This document shows positions 35,196 through 44,205 of a stretch of 64,000 bases of DNA, piece by piece. Position 1 is the stretch's first letter. The number at the start of each line of letters is the position of its first letter. The stretch spans positions 1,240,001-1,304,000 of the forward strand of contig NZ_JAIVAC010000001.1 in NCBI RefSeq assembly GCF_020171655.1. Direction: 5' to 3'. The position numbers were made by a program, and so were the translations under genes. The DNA is from Exiguobacterium aestuarii. Its GTDB lineage: Bacteria; Bacillota; Bacilli; Exiguobacteriales; Exiguobacteriaceae. The notes beneath the pieces are model-generated. The model ran no database searches. It saw nothing but the letters and a program-made list of their open reading frames with translations, and had not been told where the DNA came from.

Positions 35196-36545
35196 TTAAT
35201 TCAAACGTTTTTCGAGCTCTGCTTTTTGTTCTTCATAACCCGGTTTACCGAGTAACGCGAACATGTTCGCTTTGTAAGCTTCGACGCCTGGCTGGTTGAA
35301 CGGGTTCACCCCAAGGATGTATCCGCTCATCGCACATGCTTTTTCGAAGAAGTAGAACAAGTAACCGAGGTGATACGGTGTCATCTCTGGCAGTTCGACG
35401 ACCAAGTTCGGTACATCGCCGTCAGTGTGTGCGAGAAGTGTTCCTTCTGTCGCTTTGTCGTTCACGAATTGAATCGTTTCGCCTGCGAGGAAATTCAAAC
35501 CGTCCAAATCTTGAGCGTCTTCTGGGACGTTCATCGAATGACGGACTTCTTTCACACGAATGACCGTCTCGAACAAGTCACGACGACCTTCTTGGATGTA
35601 TTGCCCCATCGAGTGGAGATCCGTCGAGAAGTCGACAGCCGCTGGGAAGATTCCTTTGTTGTCTTTTCCTTCTGACTCACCGTAAAGTTGTTTCCACCAT
35701 TCTGACACGTAGTGAAGAGCTGGCTCATAGTTGACGAGCATCTCAATCGATTTGCCTTTCGCGTAAAGGGCGTTACGTACGACTGCATACTGATACGCTT
35801 CGTTTTCAGCCAATTCTGGTGAGCTGTAAGCGTTCTGCGCGTCACGTGCACCTTCCATCAATGCATCGATATCAATTCCAGCAGCGGCAATCGGAAGAAG
35901 TCCGACTGGCGTGAGGACAGAGAAACGTCCACCGACATCATCTGGAATCACGAACGTCTCGTATCCTTCTGCGTCCGCAAGTGTCTTGAGTGCACCACGG
36001 GCACGGTCTGTCGTTGCATAGATCCGCTCACGCGCTCCATCTTGACCGTACTTGTCTTCCATGAACTGCTTGAGAACACGGAAGGCAATCGCAGGTTCTG
36101 TCGTCGTTCCTGATTTTGAGATGACATTGATTGAGACCTCTTTGCCTTCAAGTACTTGAAGCAACTCTCTCATATACGTTGAAGAGATATTGTGGCCCGC
36201 ATAGAATACTTGTGGTGCCTTGCGCTCTTCTTTTGACAATACGTTGAAGAACGAATGTTGAAGCATTTCGATCGCTGCACGGGCACCGAGGTAAGATCCT
36301 CCGATTCCGACGACGACGAGAACGTCTGAATTCTCGCGAATTCGTTCCGCCGCAGCTTTGATTCGTGCGAACTCATCTTGATCGTATTCGGTCGGAAGAT
36401 CGACCCACCCAAGAAAATCACTTCCGGCACCGCTCCGCTCGTGAATCACCGAGTGAAGGGTTTTTACCGTTTCTTGCATTTGGTCGATTTCGTGCTTCCC
36501 TACGAATGAGAGCGCGTTTGAATAATCGAAACGTACAGTTGACAT
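35196..36545 (-). CDS. pgi: Glucose-6-phosphate isomerase
   Basis: Pgi interconverts glucose 6-phosphate and fructose 6-phosphate. The 449-residue protein shows [13 protein letters not shown] near residue 72, [10 protein letters not shown] near residue 141, [14 protein letters not shown] near residue 199, and the C-terminal signature [13 protein letters not shown] chose ATG 36543-36545 because AAAGGAGG is just upstream. It follows the alcohol dehydrogenase gene on the same strand with a 100-base gap, as yugL follows yugK/yugJ in B. subtilis. Confidence 0.97.
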   Translation of the reverse strand: MSTVRFDYSNALSFVGKHEIDQMQETVKTLHSVIHERSGAGSDFLGWVDLPTEYDQDEFARIKAAAERIRENSDVLVVVGIGGSYLGARAAIEMLQHSFFNVLSKEERKAPQVFYAGHNISSTYMRELLQVLEGKEVSINVISKSGTTTEPAIAFRVLKQFMEDKYGQDGARERIYATTDRARGALKTLADAEGYETFVIPDDVGGRFSVLTPVGLLPIAAAGIDIDALMEGARDAQNAYSSPELAENEAYQYAVVRNALYAKGKSIEMLVNYEPALHYVSEWWKQLYGESEGKDNKGIFPAAVDFSTDLHSMGQYIQEGRRDLFETVIRVKEVRHSMNVPEDAQDLDGLNFLAGETIQFVNDKATEGTLLAHTDGDVPNLVVELPEMTPYHLGYLFYFFEKACAMSGYILGVNPFNQPGVEAYKANMFALLGKPGYEEQKAELEKRLN

Positions 36546-36651
36546 GTCATTTCCTCCTTTAAATCGCTCGTAAAAGAGCCATACATGACCCATCATAAAC
36601 GGAAACGCTAGATTCGTTCAATCATTATTGCAAAATAGGCAATAAATTGCC

Positions 36652-37815
36652 TTATTTGCTGAGTTCGAGGATATGCGCGACATCTTCACGTTCGAGTGTA
36701 CGGAAACGACCGAATGCGCCACGTTTCATCGCAGAATCGAGAATCGCATCGAATGTCGACTCATCGATATCGTAGTCACGGAGTGAGTTTGGTGCACCGA
36801 GCTGGTCGAAGAATGCACGAATCGCTTCGATTGTACGTTTCCCAGTCTCCAAGTCGTTTTTACCTGGCTCCACATCGAATACTTCCGTACCGAGTCGGGC
36901 GAAACGTGAAGCATTGTCTTCATCCATTACGTGCTCCATCCAACGTGGGAAGAGGATCGCGAGACCACCAGCGTGCGGGATATCGTGGACAGCCGATACA
37001 GCGTGCTCGATGTTGTGCGATGCCCAGTCCCCAGCAGCACCCATTTGAAGGACGCCGTTCAACGCCATCGTACCTGAGAACAAGATGATGGCACGTAAAT
37101 CGACGTTTTCCAAGTCGTTCACGAGTTTCGGTGCCGATTCAACGACCGCTTTCAAGACACCTTCTGTCATGCGTTCCTGTACTGGCGCATGGTTCGGGTG
37201 GAAGTATTGTTCGAAACAGTGGCTCATCATGTCGACAATACCGTAAATCGTCTGATCTTTTGGAACCGAGACCGTGTAGCGTGGGTCAAGGATTGAGAAT
37301 GTTGGGAAGACGAGTGGGTGACCCCAACCGAACTTCTCTTGTGTTTCCCAGTTCGTGATAACCGATCCTGAGTTCATTTCTGATCCTGTTGCCGCGAGTG
37401 TGAGGACCGTTCCAAATGGTACCGCCTCTGTCGGGATATGTTCGCGAAGCACGATGTCCCATGCATCCCCTTCATAAGGAATCGCTGCTGAAATCAGTTT
37501 CGTACAGTCGATGACGGAACCTCCGCCGACTGCGAGCAACGCATCGATGTTTTCTTCACGTGCAAATTTGACCGCACGACGTACTGTCTCAATACGCGGG
37601 TTCGGTTCGACGCCAGAGAAGTCTACGTATGAGATGCCTGCCTTTTCAAGCTCAGCCACGACTTCATCGTACGTTCCGTTCTTTTTGATGCTTCCGCCAC
37701 CATAGACGAGCATCACTTTCTTCGCGTCGAGCGCGCCAAGTTCTTTCGATAATGTTTCGACTTGATGTGTACCGAAGATCAATTTCGTCGGGTTTTTGTA
37801 TTCAAAGTTGTGCAT
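36652..37815 (-). CDS. Iron-containing alcohol dehydrogenase (YugJ/butanol dehydrogenase type)
   Basis: The 387-residue protein begins [20 protein letters not shown], typical of NAD(P)H-dependent butanol dehydrogenases. The NAD-binding GGGS motif occurs twice ([13 protein letters not shown], about residues 39-51, and [11 protein letters not shown], about 97-107). The metal-ligand region includes [10 protein letters not shown] and [16 protein letters not shown] with the expected histidines. The physiological direction and substrate are unknown. It neighbours pgi as yugJ/yugK do in B. subtilis. Confidence 0.92.
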   Translation of the reverse strand: MHNFEYKNPTKLIFGTHQVETLSKELGALDAKKVMLVYGGGSIKKNGTYDEVVAELEKAGISYVDFSGVEPNPRIETVRRAVKFAREENIDALLAVGGGSVIDCTKLISAAIPYEGDAWDIVLREHIPTEAVPFGTVLTLAATGSEMNSGSVITNWETQEKFGWGHPLVFPTFSILDPRYTVSVPKDQTIYGIVDMMSHCFEQYFHPNHAPVQERMTEGVLKAVVESAPKLVNDLENVDLRAIILFSGTMALNGVLQMGAAGDWASHNIEHAVSAVHDIPHAGGLAILFPRWMEHVMDEDNASRFARLGTEVFDVEPGKNDLETGKRTIEAIRAFFDQLGAPNSLRDYDIDESTFDAILDSAMKRGAFGRFRTLEREDVAHILELSK

Positions 37816-37889
37816 GATTCATCCTCCTCGTAGAAATATGTAACACCTACACTATATACCCTGTTTTCAAAGAATGAAAAGTATCGTGC

Positions 37890-38882
37890 TTATGCGTAAA
37901 TGCGATCGATGATGCGATGGAGTATGACGGCTTCCTCTGCTTGCCGATAGTTCGGTTCCTTTCGGCACGCTTCGAGAAACAGCTGAATTTGACGTTCATA
38001 CGGATCATGCTCCGTCAAATAGGCAGGTCGTTCGTCAAACAACGCCCCATATTTTTCAGTATGGAGCGTGAGCGGGAATAGACTTGCCCCGGCATTCGTA
38101 CCTCGGCACTCGACACGCATCGTATCTTCTGCTTCGACATTGGCCATGTAACTGACGTCGAGCAATAAAGAAGCACCCGTATCGAAGGTGATCATCGCTC
38201 TCGCCGTGTCTTCGACAGACAGCGATTCATGGTCCCATTTGCCCATCAAGCCTACACCCGGACGGTTCCCTAAATATTGCCCGACGTGACCGACAACCTC
38301 TTTCGGTTCCGGATAACCCATCAAGTGAAGCGCGAGATCTAACATATGGACGCCGATATCGAGTAGTGCCCCTCCGCCTTGTAGTTCCTTGTTCGTAAAC
38401 ACGCCCCATCCAGGAATGCCGCGTCGGCGAAGGGCAAGTGCCGTTGCCGCATAGATGTCCCCCATCTCTCCTGCGTCAATCATCCGTTTTAGGAGAACCG
38501 TGTCGGCACGATGCCGATAATGAAACCCATAATGGAGCGTCTTACCCGCTCGTTTCGCTGCTTCTAACATCTCCACCGCTTCATCTTCCGATATGCCCGG
38601 AGGCTTCTCACAAAGCACATGGCATCCCGCTTCTAGTGCAAGAAGCACTTGCTCTTTATGTAAGGCGTTCGGCGTACAGATGCTGACCGCATCGAGCTGT
38701 TCGTGCGTGAGCATCTCTTCGACCGTTTCATAGACGTTCGAAATGTTAAACTGTCGTGCGACACGTTCACCGTTCGCCCGTGTCCGATTCATGACCGCTA
38801 CCACATCCACCCCTGCTTTTACATAATTCGGAATGTGAGCACTCGTCGCAATCCCGCCCGTTCCAATGATGCCAATCTTCAT
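37890..38882 (-). CDS. Gfo/Idh/MocA family oxidoreductase
   Basis: The 330-residue protein begins with the Rossmann motif IGIIGTGGIATSAHIPNY (residues 3-20), has the family EKP motif in VLCEKPPGISEDEA near residue 92, and GGGALLDIGVHMLDLALHLMG near residue 168, the substrate-domain helix with the conserved histidine. These NAD(P)-dependent enzymes oxidise or reduce sugars and inositols; the substrate here is not predictable. It is flanked by terminators and appears to be monocistronic. Confidence 0.88.
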   Translation of the reverse strand: MKIGIIGTGGIATSAHIPNYVKAGVDVVAVMNRTRANGERVARQFNISNVYETVEEMLTHEQLDAVSICTPNALHKEQVLLALEAGCHVLCEKPPGISEDEAVEMLEAAKRAGKTLHYGFHYRHRADTVLLKRMIDAGEMGDIYAATALALRRRGIPGWGVFTNKELQGGGALLDIGVHMLDLALHLMGYPEPKEVVGHVGQYLGNRPGVGLMGKWDHESLSVEDTARAMITFDTGASLLLDVSYMANVEAEDTMRVECRGTNAGASLFPLTLHTEKYGALFDERPAYLTEHDPYERQIQLFLEACRKEPNYRQAEEAVILHRIIDRIYA

Positions 38883-38942
38883 CTAATCTCCTCCTATTCG
38901 AATTACAGTTTCGTCATAAGCCCCATCGATTCCTGTAAAACA

Positions 38943-38976
38943 CAAAAAAGGTGACCCGTTTAGAACGGGTCACCTT
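38943..38976 (-). terminator. Terminator of the S1-domain gene
   Basis: AAGGTGACCCGTT pairs with AACGGGTCACCTT on either side of a three-base loop and is followed by T residues on the minus strand. Confidence 0.92.
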
Positions 38977-38983
38977 GGAACAC

Positions 38984-39376
38984 TTACTTCTTGAAGTTTG
39001 TGTTTTTGATCCAGTCTTCAAGTTTGTCTTTGAGGACTGTGAATCCTGGAGCTTCTTCTTGCTTGAAGTTTGAAGATGCTTCGTTGCGGCGTGGCGCACG
39101 ACGAGCTGGCTTCGCAGACTTCTCGCGTTTTGGAGCTTCTTGAGTCGCTTTCATTGAAAGCTTGATCTTTTTAGAAGCTTCGTCCACTTCAAGGATTTTC
39201 ACTTCAACTTCTTGACCAACTTGAACGTAATCGTTTACGTCTTTTACGTAGTCGTGTGAGATTTCTGAAATGTGTACAAGACCTTGAGTCTCGTCATCGA
39301 GTGCTACGAAAGCACCGAAAGGTTGAATTCCTGTTACTTTACCTGTTAATACTTGATCTTTTTCGTATTTTGCCAT
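38984..39376 (-). CDS. yugI: S1 RNA-binding protein, YugI/general stress protein 13
   Basis: The 130-residue protein consists of one S1 domain (GKVTGIQPFGAFVALDDETQGLVHISEIS, residues 12-40, to about 75) and a basic C-terminal tail rich in lysine, arginine and alanine. The B. subtilis homologue YugI (GSP13) binds ribosomes and is induced by stress. I chose ATG 39374-39376 (MAKYEKDQVLTG), nine bases after AGGAG; two codons upstream are also open but lack support. On the opposite strand just beyond its start lies a candidate small RNA. Confidence 0.9.
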   Translation of the reverse strand: MAKYEKDQVLTGKVTGIQPFGAFVALDDETQGLVHISEISHDYVKDVNDYVQVGQEVEVKILEVDEASKKIKLSMKATQEAPKREKSAKPARRAPRRNEASSNFKQEEAPGFTVLKDKLEDWIKNTNFKK

Positions 39377-39486
39377 TACAAACAACTCCTATGCTAAATT
39401 CATCAACTTACTATAACATACTTTTTTCGATAAAGTGTACAAATTAGTAAAAAAGATTATTTTTGACGTGTTGTTATGTTTTAAAG

Positions 39487-39571
39487 TCGAAGCTCGGGGT
39501 AAATACAAATCAAGCAAGACTTCAAGTATTCCCCCCTGATTCCGCTAGGCGACTCGCCTAGCCCTTTTTTT
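39487..39571 (+). ncRNA. Candidate structured small RNA with intrinsic terminator
   Basis: A clear plus-strand terminator (GCTAGGC 39544-39550, loop GACTC, GCCTAGC 39556-39562, then CC and seven T residues) has no plus-strand gene ahead of it. Between it and the divergent yugI start there is an extended -10 TGTTATGTT (39472-39480) that would start RNA near 39487. The RNA would hold a first hairpin, GGGG(TA)AATAC (39496-39506) with GTATTCCCC (39526-39534), a run of six C residues, and the terminator. The region contains no open frame longer than two codons from an ATG. All this is inference from sequence; the promoter lacks a good -35. Confidence 0.5.
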
Positions 39572-39573
39572 GT

Positions 39574-40818
39574 TCAAAACGTCGTGAACGGCTTTTGATG
39601 GCGAATCGGATAGACCGTTTCTCCAACCATTTCGTTCAACATCACCGCATTTCGATAGACGGCCATTCCTAGATTCGTCGCGGCGGGGCCATGGGAATGT
39701 TCCAAGTTCGTATGTGTGAACAACTTCCCACCTAACGACTCGCTCATCACCACTTCATATGTGTCATGCACTGCCCATTCTCCCTCTTCTTCCCATACTA
39801 CCGGAAGCTTATCGACCCAAGATGGGATTACCGGGCGATACCCTGTCGCCACAACGACGAGGTCGTACTCTTTCTCAATCACTTCTCCTGTATAGCGCTG
39901 CGTCCCCTTCAAACGATGCGTCAACCAATCATAGGAAATGGATTCCACCTCGACTTGCGTCAGCATCTCTGCTCGCTTCGGCTCACCTTCTGCAGTCCGG
40001 TGATAGAGCGCCTCATAAATCGCCGTCATCGTCTCAGGGTTGACGCCATGGCGGAAACGTTCAAATGACTGAAGCAATTTCTGACGTGCTTCGTAAGACA
40101 AACCGTGAAAATATTCGATGTAGTCCACACTAAAAATCTCGTCCCCAATCTTTCCTGCTTCAAGTGACTCGAAATGATCGGAACGTGTAATCCAGTCGAC
40201 ACGTTGTTCATCCGTCGCTTCACGAAACAGATCAAGAAACACTTCTGCCGCACTCTGTCCACTGCCGACAACCGCGACGCGATAACGATCTCGAAGGACG
40301 TCCCTATAGGTCAAATACTCGCTCGTATGGATCACTTGTTCAAAACCTTCCGGCACAAACGGTTCTGCCCCAGTTCCAAGAACAACATGTGTAGCTTGAA
40401 CTTGAGTCGTTTCACCGTTTGATTCGACCGTCACGAGAAAACCATTTTCCTCGACCGACACATCCGTCACCTCATGATTGAAGTGGACGGTCGACAGCTG
40501 TTCGGTGACCCAACGCAAATATCGATTGTATTCCGTCCGAGGTATCTTATCTTGTTCTTGCGTGATGAACGTCTGGAGACGCCCCGTCCCACTCAAGTAG
40601 TTCAAGAAACTCGATGGATTGGTCGGGTCTGCGAGCGTGACGAGATCTTGTAAGTAATGTGTTTGCATCGTCATCCCTTCAATGAGCATCCCTTCATGCC
40701 ACATCATTTCCTTCCGCTTTTCAAAGCAAATCCCGCGTAGTGATGTCTTTTCCGCGAGAGCCATTAATCCAAGATTATAAGGACCACATCCGATTGCAAC
40801 AAAGTCAACTTGTTTCAT
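39574..40818 (-). CDS. SidA/IucD/PvdA-family lysine or ornithine N-monooxygenase
   Basis: The 414-residue flavoprotein (ATG 40816-40818 after GAGGTGAAGAAA) has the FAD motif AIGCGPYNLGLMALAE (residues 7-22), LQDLVTLADPTNPSSFLNYL (about 61-80) and the NADPH motif VAVVGSGQSAAEVFLDL near residue 185. These are hallmarks of N-hydroxylating monooxygenases that start hydroxamate siderophore synthesis from lysine or ornithine. No acyltransferase, IucA/IucC synthetase or NRPS gene is in the window, so the pathway is incomplete here. A siderophore role is therefore inferred, and the gene might work with partners elsewhere or serve another product. Confidence 0.82.
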   Translation of the reverse strand: MKQVDFVAIGCGPYNLGLMALAEKTSLRGICFEKRKEMMWHEGMLIEGMTMQTHYLQDLVTLADPTNPSSFLNYLSGTGRLQTFITQEQDKIPRTEYNRYLRWVTEQLSTVHFNHEVTDVSVEENGFLVTVESNGETTQVQATHVVLGTGAEPFVPEGFEQVIHTSEYLTYRDVLRDRYRVAVVGSGQSAAEVFLDLFREATDEQRVDWITRSDHFESLEAGKIGDEIFSVDYIEYFHGLSYEARQKLLQSFERFRHGVNPETMTAIYEALYHRTAEGEPKRAEMLTQVEVESISYDWLTHRLKGTQRYTGEVIEKEYDLVVVATGYRPVIPSWVDKLPVVWEEEGEWAVHDTYEVVMSESLGGKLFTHTNLEHSHGPAATNLGMAVYRNAVMLNEMVGETVYPIRHQKPFTTF

Positions 40819-40867
40819 TTTCTTCACCTCGCCCATCTTTTCCCTCTCATTATATCGCTAAAACAGC

Positions 40868-40892
40868 AAAAGACCCTCACGAATGAGAGTCC
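40868..40892 (-). terminator. Terminator of the aminotransferase gene
   Basis: GACTCTCA pairs with TGAGGGTC around TTCG on the minus strand, followed by four T residues. The stop codon TGA of the aminotransferase is within the hairpin. Confidence 0.75.
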
Positions 40893-42061
40893 TTGACCGC
40901 TGTGACTTCGAATTGCTGCATGAATCGATGGATGCGTCGAATCGCTTCTTGTAACTGTTCGAGCGACGTCGCATAGCTCGCCCGAACGAACCCTTCCCCA
41001 CTCTCACCGAAGGCGTTCCCTGGGACGACGGCGACCCGTTCTTCAAGCAAGAGACGTTCCGCAAATTCTTCACTCGTCAATCCCGTGTGTCGAATCGACG
41101 GGAAGGCATAGAAAGCTCCACCCGGCACGTGTGTCGGGAGACCTGCCTCGTTCAGCGCCTGAATGAAATAGTTCCGACGTTGACGATAGCTCTTCACCAT
41201 GTTCGGTACGTGTTGATGACGTGAACGAAGTGCCTCGAGTCCGCCGAATTGAACGAGCGTCGGGGCACACATCATGCCATATTGATGCACCTTCAACATT
41301 TCCCGCGTCACGACTTCAGGGGCACAAGTGAAACCGAGGCGCCATCCCGTCATCGCGAACGCTTTTGAGAAACCATTGATGACGATTGTCCGGTCCCGCA
41401 TATCGTGAAGTGTCGCGAAACTCGTGAACGGCTCGTCATAGCAAAGTTCCGCATAAATCTCGTCACTGACAACCCAAAGGTCATACTTGGTCGCGAGTTC
41501 TGCGATTTGCGCGAGCTCATCGGCGTTCATCGTTGCTCCCGTCGGGTTGGACGGGAAGCAGAGGAGAATCGCTTTCGTCCGCTCGGTGATGACGCGCTCG
41601 ACATCATCGCGGTCGAGGCGAAAACCCTTTTCCGGACGACAGGCGACAGGAACAACTTTCCCACCCGCCATCTCGATGAGCGGTCCGTAAGATACGAAAG
41701 CAGGTTCGACGACGATGACTTCATCACCTGGGTTCAGGAGAGCACGGAATGCGATATCGAGCGCCTGAGAGGCACCTGTCGTCACAATCAATTCAGATGC
41801 CGGATCGTATTTGACTGAAAATCGTTCTTTCATATAAGTAGCAATCTCTTCTCGTAATTCGATGAGTCCTGCATTGGCACTATACGCCGTATATCCTTGT
41901 TCGAGTGCGACATAGCTCGCTTCTCGTACGTTCCAAGGCGTGATGAAATCCGGTTCTCCCACCCCGAGAGAGACCACGTTTTCCATCGTTTGCGCCAAAT
42001 CAAAGAAGCGGCGGATGCCTGATGGTTTCATCGAGACAACTTGATTGGATAATGACTTCAT
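40877..42061 (-). CDS. Class I/II PLP aminotransferase, YugH/PatA-like
   Basis: The 394-residue protein has the usual fold-type I features: VVEPAFVSYGPLIEM, SNPTGATMNADEL (residues near 165), SDEIYAELCYDE, and the PLP lysine in NGFSKAFAMTGWRLG near residue 234, with the arginine of RASYATS at the C-terminus. It is close to PatA/YugH, aspartate-type aminotransferases of uncertain amino-acid range. It overlaps the Lrp gene by four bases (ATGA), so both are cotranscribed, as yugH-yugG are in B. subtilis. Confidence 0.9.
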   Translation of the reverse strand: MKSLSNQVVSMKPSGIRRFFDLAQTMENVVSLGVGEPDFITPWNVREASYVALEQGYTAYSANAGLIELREEIATYMKERFSVKYDPASELIVTTGASQALDIAFRALLNPGDEVIVVEPAFVSYGPLIEMAGGKVVPVACRPEKGFRLDRDDVERVITERTKAILLCFPSNPTGATMNADELAQIAELATKYDLWVVSDEIYAELCYDEPFTSFATLHDMRDRTIVINGFSKAFAMTGWRLGFTCAPEVVTREMLKVHQYGMMCAPTLVQFGGLEALRSRHQHVPNMVKSYRQRRNYFIQALNEAGLPTHVPGGAFYAFPSIRHTGLTSEEFAERLLLEERVAVVPGNAFGESGEGFVRASYATSLEQLQEAIRRIHRFMQQFEVTAVKDSHS

Positions 42062-42552
42062 GGCGTGATGTTCAACCGCTTGTCTTCAGTTTGTGGGGTG
42101 AACAAAATCCCGTCGTGTTTGTACGTCTTCAATTTGAAGTGTGTCGTCGTCGATAAGACCGAGTCAAGTGGTGACAACTTGTCAGAGACAAACGAAGCCA
42201 CGTCTTGGAGCGAGCTCGCTTGAATGACGACTTGGAGATCGTAAGCACCTGACATCAGATAAAGGGCCGTCACTTCCGGGAAGCGATAAATACGCTCGGC
42301 CACATCATCAAATCCACGTCCTCGTTTCGGCGCAACTTTGACATCGATAAACGCCGTGACATCATGCCGGTTGATTTTTTGCCAATTGACCATCGCTCGG
42401 AAACCAAGCAAAATGCCGTCTTGTTTGAACTTCTCGAGCATCGACTCAATCGTCTCTTCATCAAGCGCCAACAAATCAGCCAACATCTTCGTCTCCAAAT
42501 AGCCCTTTTCTTCTAACAACTCTAATAGTTCAAGTTCTTTTGATGAATACAT
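42058..42552 (-). CDS. yugG: Lrp/AsnC family transcriptional regulator, YugG-like
   Basis: The 164-residue protein starts at ATG 42550-42552 after GGAAGGAG. Residues 1-60 form the winged helix-turn-helix (ELLELLEEKGYLETKMLADLLALDEETIESMLEKF), and the rest is the RAM ligand-binding domain with GAYDLQVVIQASSLQDV. The regulator is fused by a four-base overlap to the aminotransferase gene, so it probably responds to the amino acid handled by that enzyme. Its operator has not been located. Confidence 0.88.
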   Translation of the reverse strand: MYSSKELELLELLEEKGYLETKMLADLLALDEETIESMLEKFKQDGILLGFRAMVNWQKINRHDVTAFIDVKVAPKRGRGFDDVAERIYRFPEVTALYLMSGAYDLQVVIQASSLQDVASFVSDKLSPLDSVLSTTTHFKLKTYKHDGILFTPQTEDKRLNITP

Positions 42553-42554
42553 AC

Positions 42555-43355
42555 TTATTCTCCTTCCGTCCGACCAGGTAACACGCCTGTGAACGTTCTC
42601 TCTGTCTGCCTCACAAATGGACGTCGTTCCTCTTGGACCATATGGAAATTCTTCATCCCCATGTCTGTCAGCCCATGCTTCTGACAAAAGCGGTCAAAGT
42701 AACGACGTCTCGTTTCGTCTTGTTTCGCTGATAAGTTGTCTGTCCCATTGAATGCGTAGAGAACCGTTGCTCGAGCGGGATGGGACACGGTGAACGTCTC
42801 CATGACCCTCAAGAAAAAATCCCAGTCCCAATAATTATAGACATCTTCATCGAAGAGACCGATTGTGTCATGGATTGATTTGCGATACATCGTACCGGAC
42901 GGGATGAACGTCGAGTCCTTTCGCATCCGCTCACGGTCGAAGTCATATGCGAACGGTTCCCAGTCCGTCACTACTCGACGACCGCCTTCCCATGTAAAAC
43001 GGAATAGCTCGGCATCCGTATAGACGAAGTCCGCTTCTTGAAGATCGTGCAAACCGTCCTCGATGTGAGTCGGCATGAGCAAATCATCATCGTCTAACAG
43101 TAAGATGACGTTCCCTTTCGCTTCGAGTACGCCACGATTCCGCGCACGGACGTGATGATTCTCCCCGACTTCAATGACACGCACATCCAATTGATTCAAA
43201 AAAGGCGCCAAAATATGCTGTTTTGGCGGCCCTTCATTATTCATGACCAAGACTTCGAACTGCTGAAACGTTTGGACCGTTAAGCTTTCAAGCAGCTCCG
43301 TCAATTCCATCTCGCGCTTATAGGCTGGAATGACAATCGAGACAACCGGGTTCAT
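42555..43355 (-). CDS. Family 2 glycosyltransferase
   Basis: The 266-residue protein has a GT-A fold: VVSIVIPAYKREMELTELLESL at the N-terminus, VILLLDDDDLLMP near residue 88 (the metal-binding DxD region) and a WDWDFFLRV helix near residue 173 that corresponds to the acceptor-side EDxxL motif. No membrane helices are visible. Donor and acceptor are unknown. Its start overlaps the Nfu gene by four bases, and it ends two bases ahead of yugG, so it belongs to the same transcription unit. Confidence 0.88.
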   Translation of the reverse strand: MNPVVSIVIPAYKREMELTELLESLTVQTFQQFEVLVMNNEGPPKQHILAPFLNQLDVRVIEVGENHHVRARNRGVLEAKGNVILLLDDDDLLMPTHIEDGLHDLQEADFVYTDAELFRFTWEGGRRVVTDWEPFAYDFDRERMRKDSTFIPSGTMYRKSIHDTIGLFDEDVYNYWDWDFFLRVMETFTVSHPARATVLYAFNGTDNLSAKQDETRRRYFDRFCQKHGLTDMGMKNFHMVQEERRPFVRQTERTFTGVLPGRTEGE

Positions 43356-43600
43356 CCGCGATATGCCGTCTCAACGTGTGGAAGGATTGCTTCCCAACTC
43401 ACGCCATTCTCTTTTGAAACGGTTACAAAGTCGCCGTATGCGAATACACTCTCGACACCTTCAATCTCGACAAGTTTCGCAAGGAGCGGCTGATCTGTCG
43501 CTTCTCCTGCTTTCACACTTTGGCTTTTTGCGCCGAATACGTTCTCTGGAAGTGTGACTTTCATTGCATTCGGGTTTGGTGTTGGATCAATTCGTAACAT
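43352..43600 (-). CDS. Nfu/NifU N-terminal-domain protein
   Basis: The 82-residue protein starts MLRIDPTPNPNAMKVTLP, the signature of the Nfu_N (scaffold protein Nfu/NifU N-terminal) domain, with LVEIEGVESVFAYGDFVTVSK after it. The cysteine-bearing NifU C-terminal domain is absent, so it is not a complete iron-sulphur scaffold by itself. Stand-alone Nfu_N proteins occur widely in Bacillales with unknown roles. It lies 12 bases after yugE and overlaps the glycosyltransferase start. Confidence 0.85.
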   Translation of the reverse strand: MLRIDPTPNPNAMKVTLPENVFGAKSQSVKAGEATDQPLLAKLVEIEGVESVFAYGDFVTVSKENGVSWEAILPHVETAYRG

Positions 43601-43612
43601 TATTCTTCCTCC

Positions 43613-43843
43613 TTATAGTTGGCAAGATGACGACGCGAATAGTTGCTGCGCCATCTTCATGATTTCTTCTTCAGGGGGACACTCATCGAACGCCTCAAGA
43701 AGCGTGCAGCGAATCACATCGGTCAATTGTTCTGAAGATTCGACATAGGTTAATGCTACCATCACCTCATCGAACTCCGGTCCGTATGAACCTGTTCCAT
43801 AACCGAGCGGGTCCCATGTTAATAATAAGTCTTCTGTACGCAC
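43613..43843 (-). CDS. yugE: DUF1871 family protein, YugE-like
   Basis: The 76-residue protein has the DUF1871 pattern LLLTWDPLGYGTGSYGPEFDEVMVAL. The start is GTG at 43841-43843 after AAGGG. Helical and acidic with no membrane segment. The crystal structure of B. subtilis YugE shows a small helical protein but no known function. It heads the five-gene minus-strand unit yugE, Nfu-like, glycosyltransferase, yugG and aminotransferase. Confidence 0.8.
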   Translation of the reverse strand: MRTEDLLLTWDPLGYGTGSYGPEFDEVMVALTYVESSEQLTDVIRCTLLEAFDECPPEEEIMKMAQQLFASSSCQL

Positions 43844-43895
43844 TTGTTAAACCCTTCTTTTCGTTGAAATCCGTGTCCTACCTCATCAATCTACC

Positions 43896-44096
43896 TTACT
43901 TTTTGCTCGGATACCAGCCTTGACAAACGGATTCATTCGTCACGATTTGACGAAACACTATATCTAGTGTCGACCGATTCATGCAGGTATTCTGATGATC
44001 GACGTCAAATACAATACATTCGTGCCTATATAGAGGTTCAAACACCCCTTCTTCGAAGATGAAATCGAATTCATTTTTCTGTGAAGAACTATGCAA
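43896..44096 (-). CDS. Possible small gene, weak support
   Basis: A 66-codon frame opening with TTG at 44094-44096, right after an in-frame TAA, so no earlier start is possible. Codon choice looks protein-like and the product (ending SVCQGWYPSKK) has three cysteines, but there is no ribosome site ahead of the start and I do not recognise it. A near-perfect NrdR box lies inside it. It may be a remnant or chance. The rest of the 520-base gap from 43843 to 44363 holds the nrd promoter region. Confidence 0.25.
   Translation of the reverse strand: MHSSSQKNEFDFIFEEGVFEPLYRHECIVFDVDHQNTCMNRSTLDIVFRQIVTNESVCQGWYPSKK
43955..43970. promoter_or_regulatory. Near-perfect NrdR box, remote from nrdE
   Basis: ACACTATATCTAGTGT matches the NrdR box consensus acaCwAtATaTwGtgt at 15 of 16 positions. 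It lies about 390 bases upstream of nrdE and about 110 upstream of yugE, away from the two boxes at the nrd promoter. Confidence 0.6.
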
Positions 44097-44205
44097 TTAG
44101 AATTCATAAAAATTTTTCATCTCATTTCTCTGTCTCAAATTGGGTCATGAAGCCCTTTTCGAACAAAAGCAAAACACCGCCCTGCACATTCAAGAATGTC
44201 AAGGA

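Noticed and set aside
39530-39571. Hairpin considered as a terminator for the minus-strand monooxygenase gene
   Set aside because: On the minus strand the stem is followed by GGAATC rather than T residues; only the plus strand has a T run.
43352-43600. Nfu-like gene considered as a complete iron-sulphur scaffold
   Set aside because: The cysteine-containing domain is missing, so only an Nfu_N domain call is supported.
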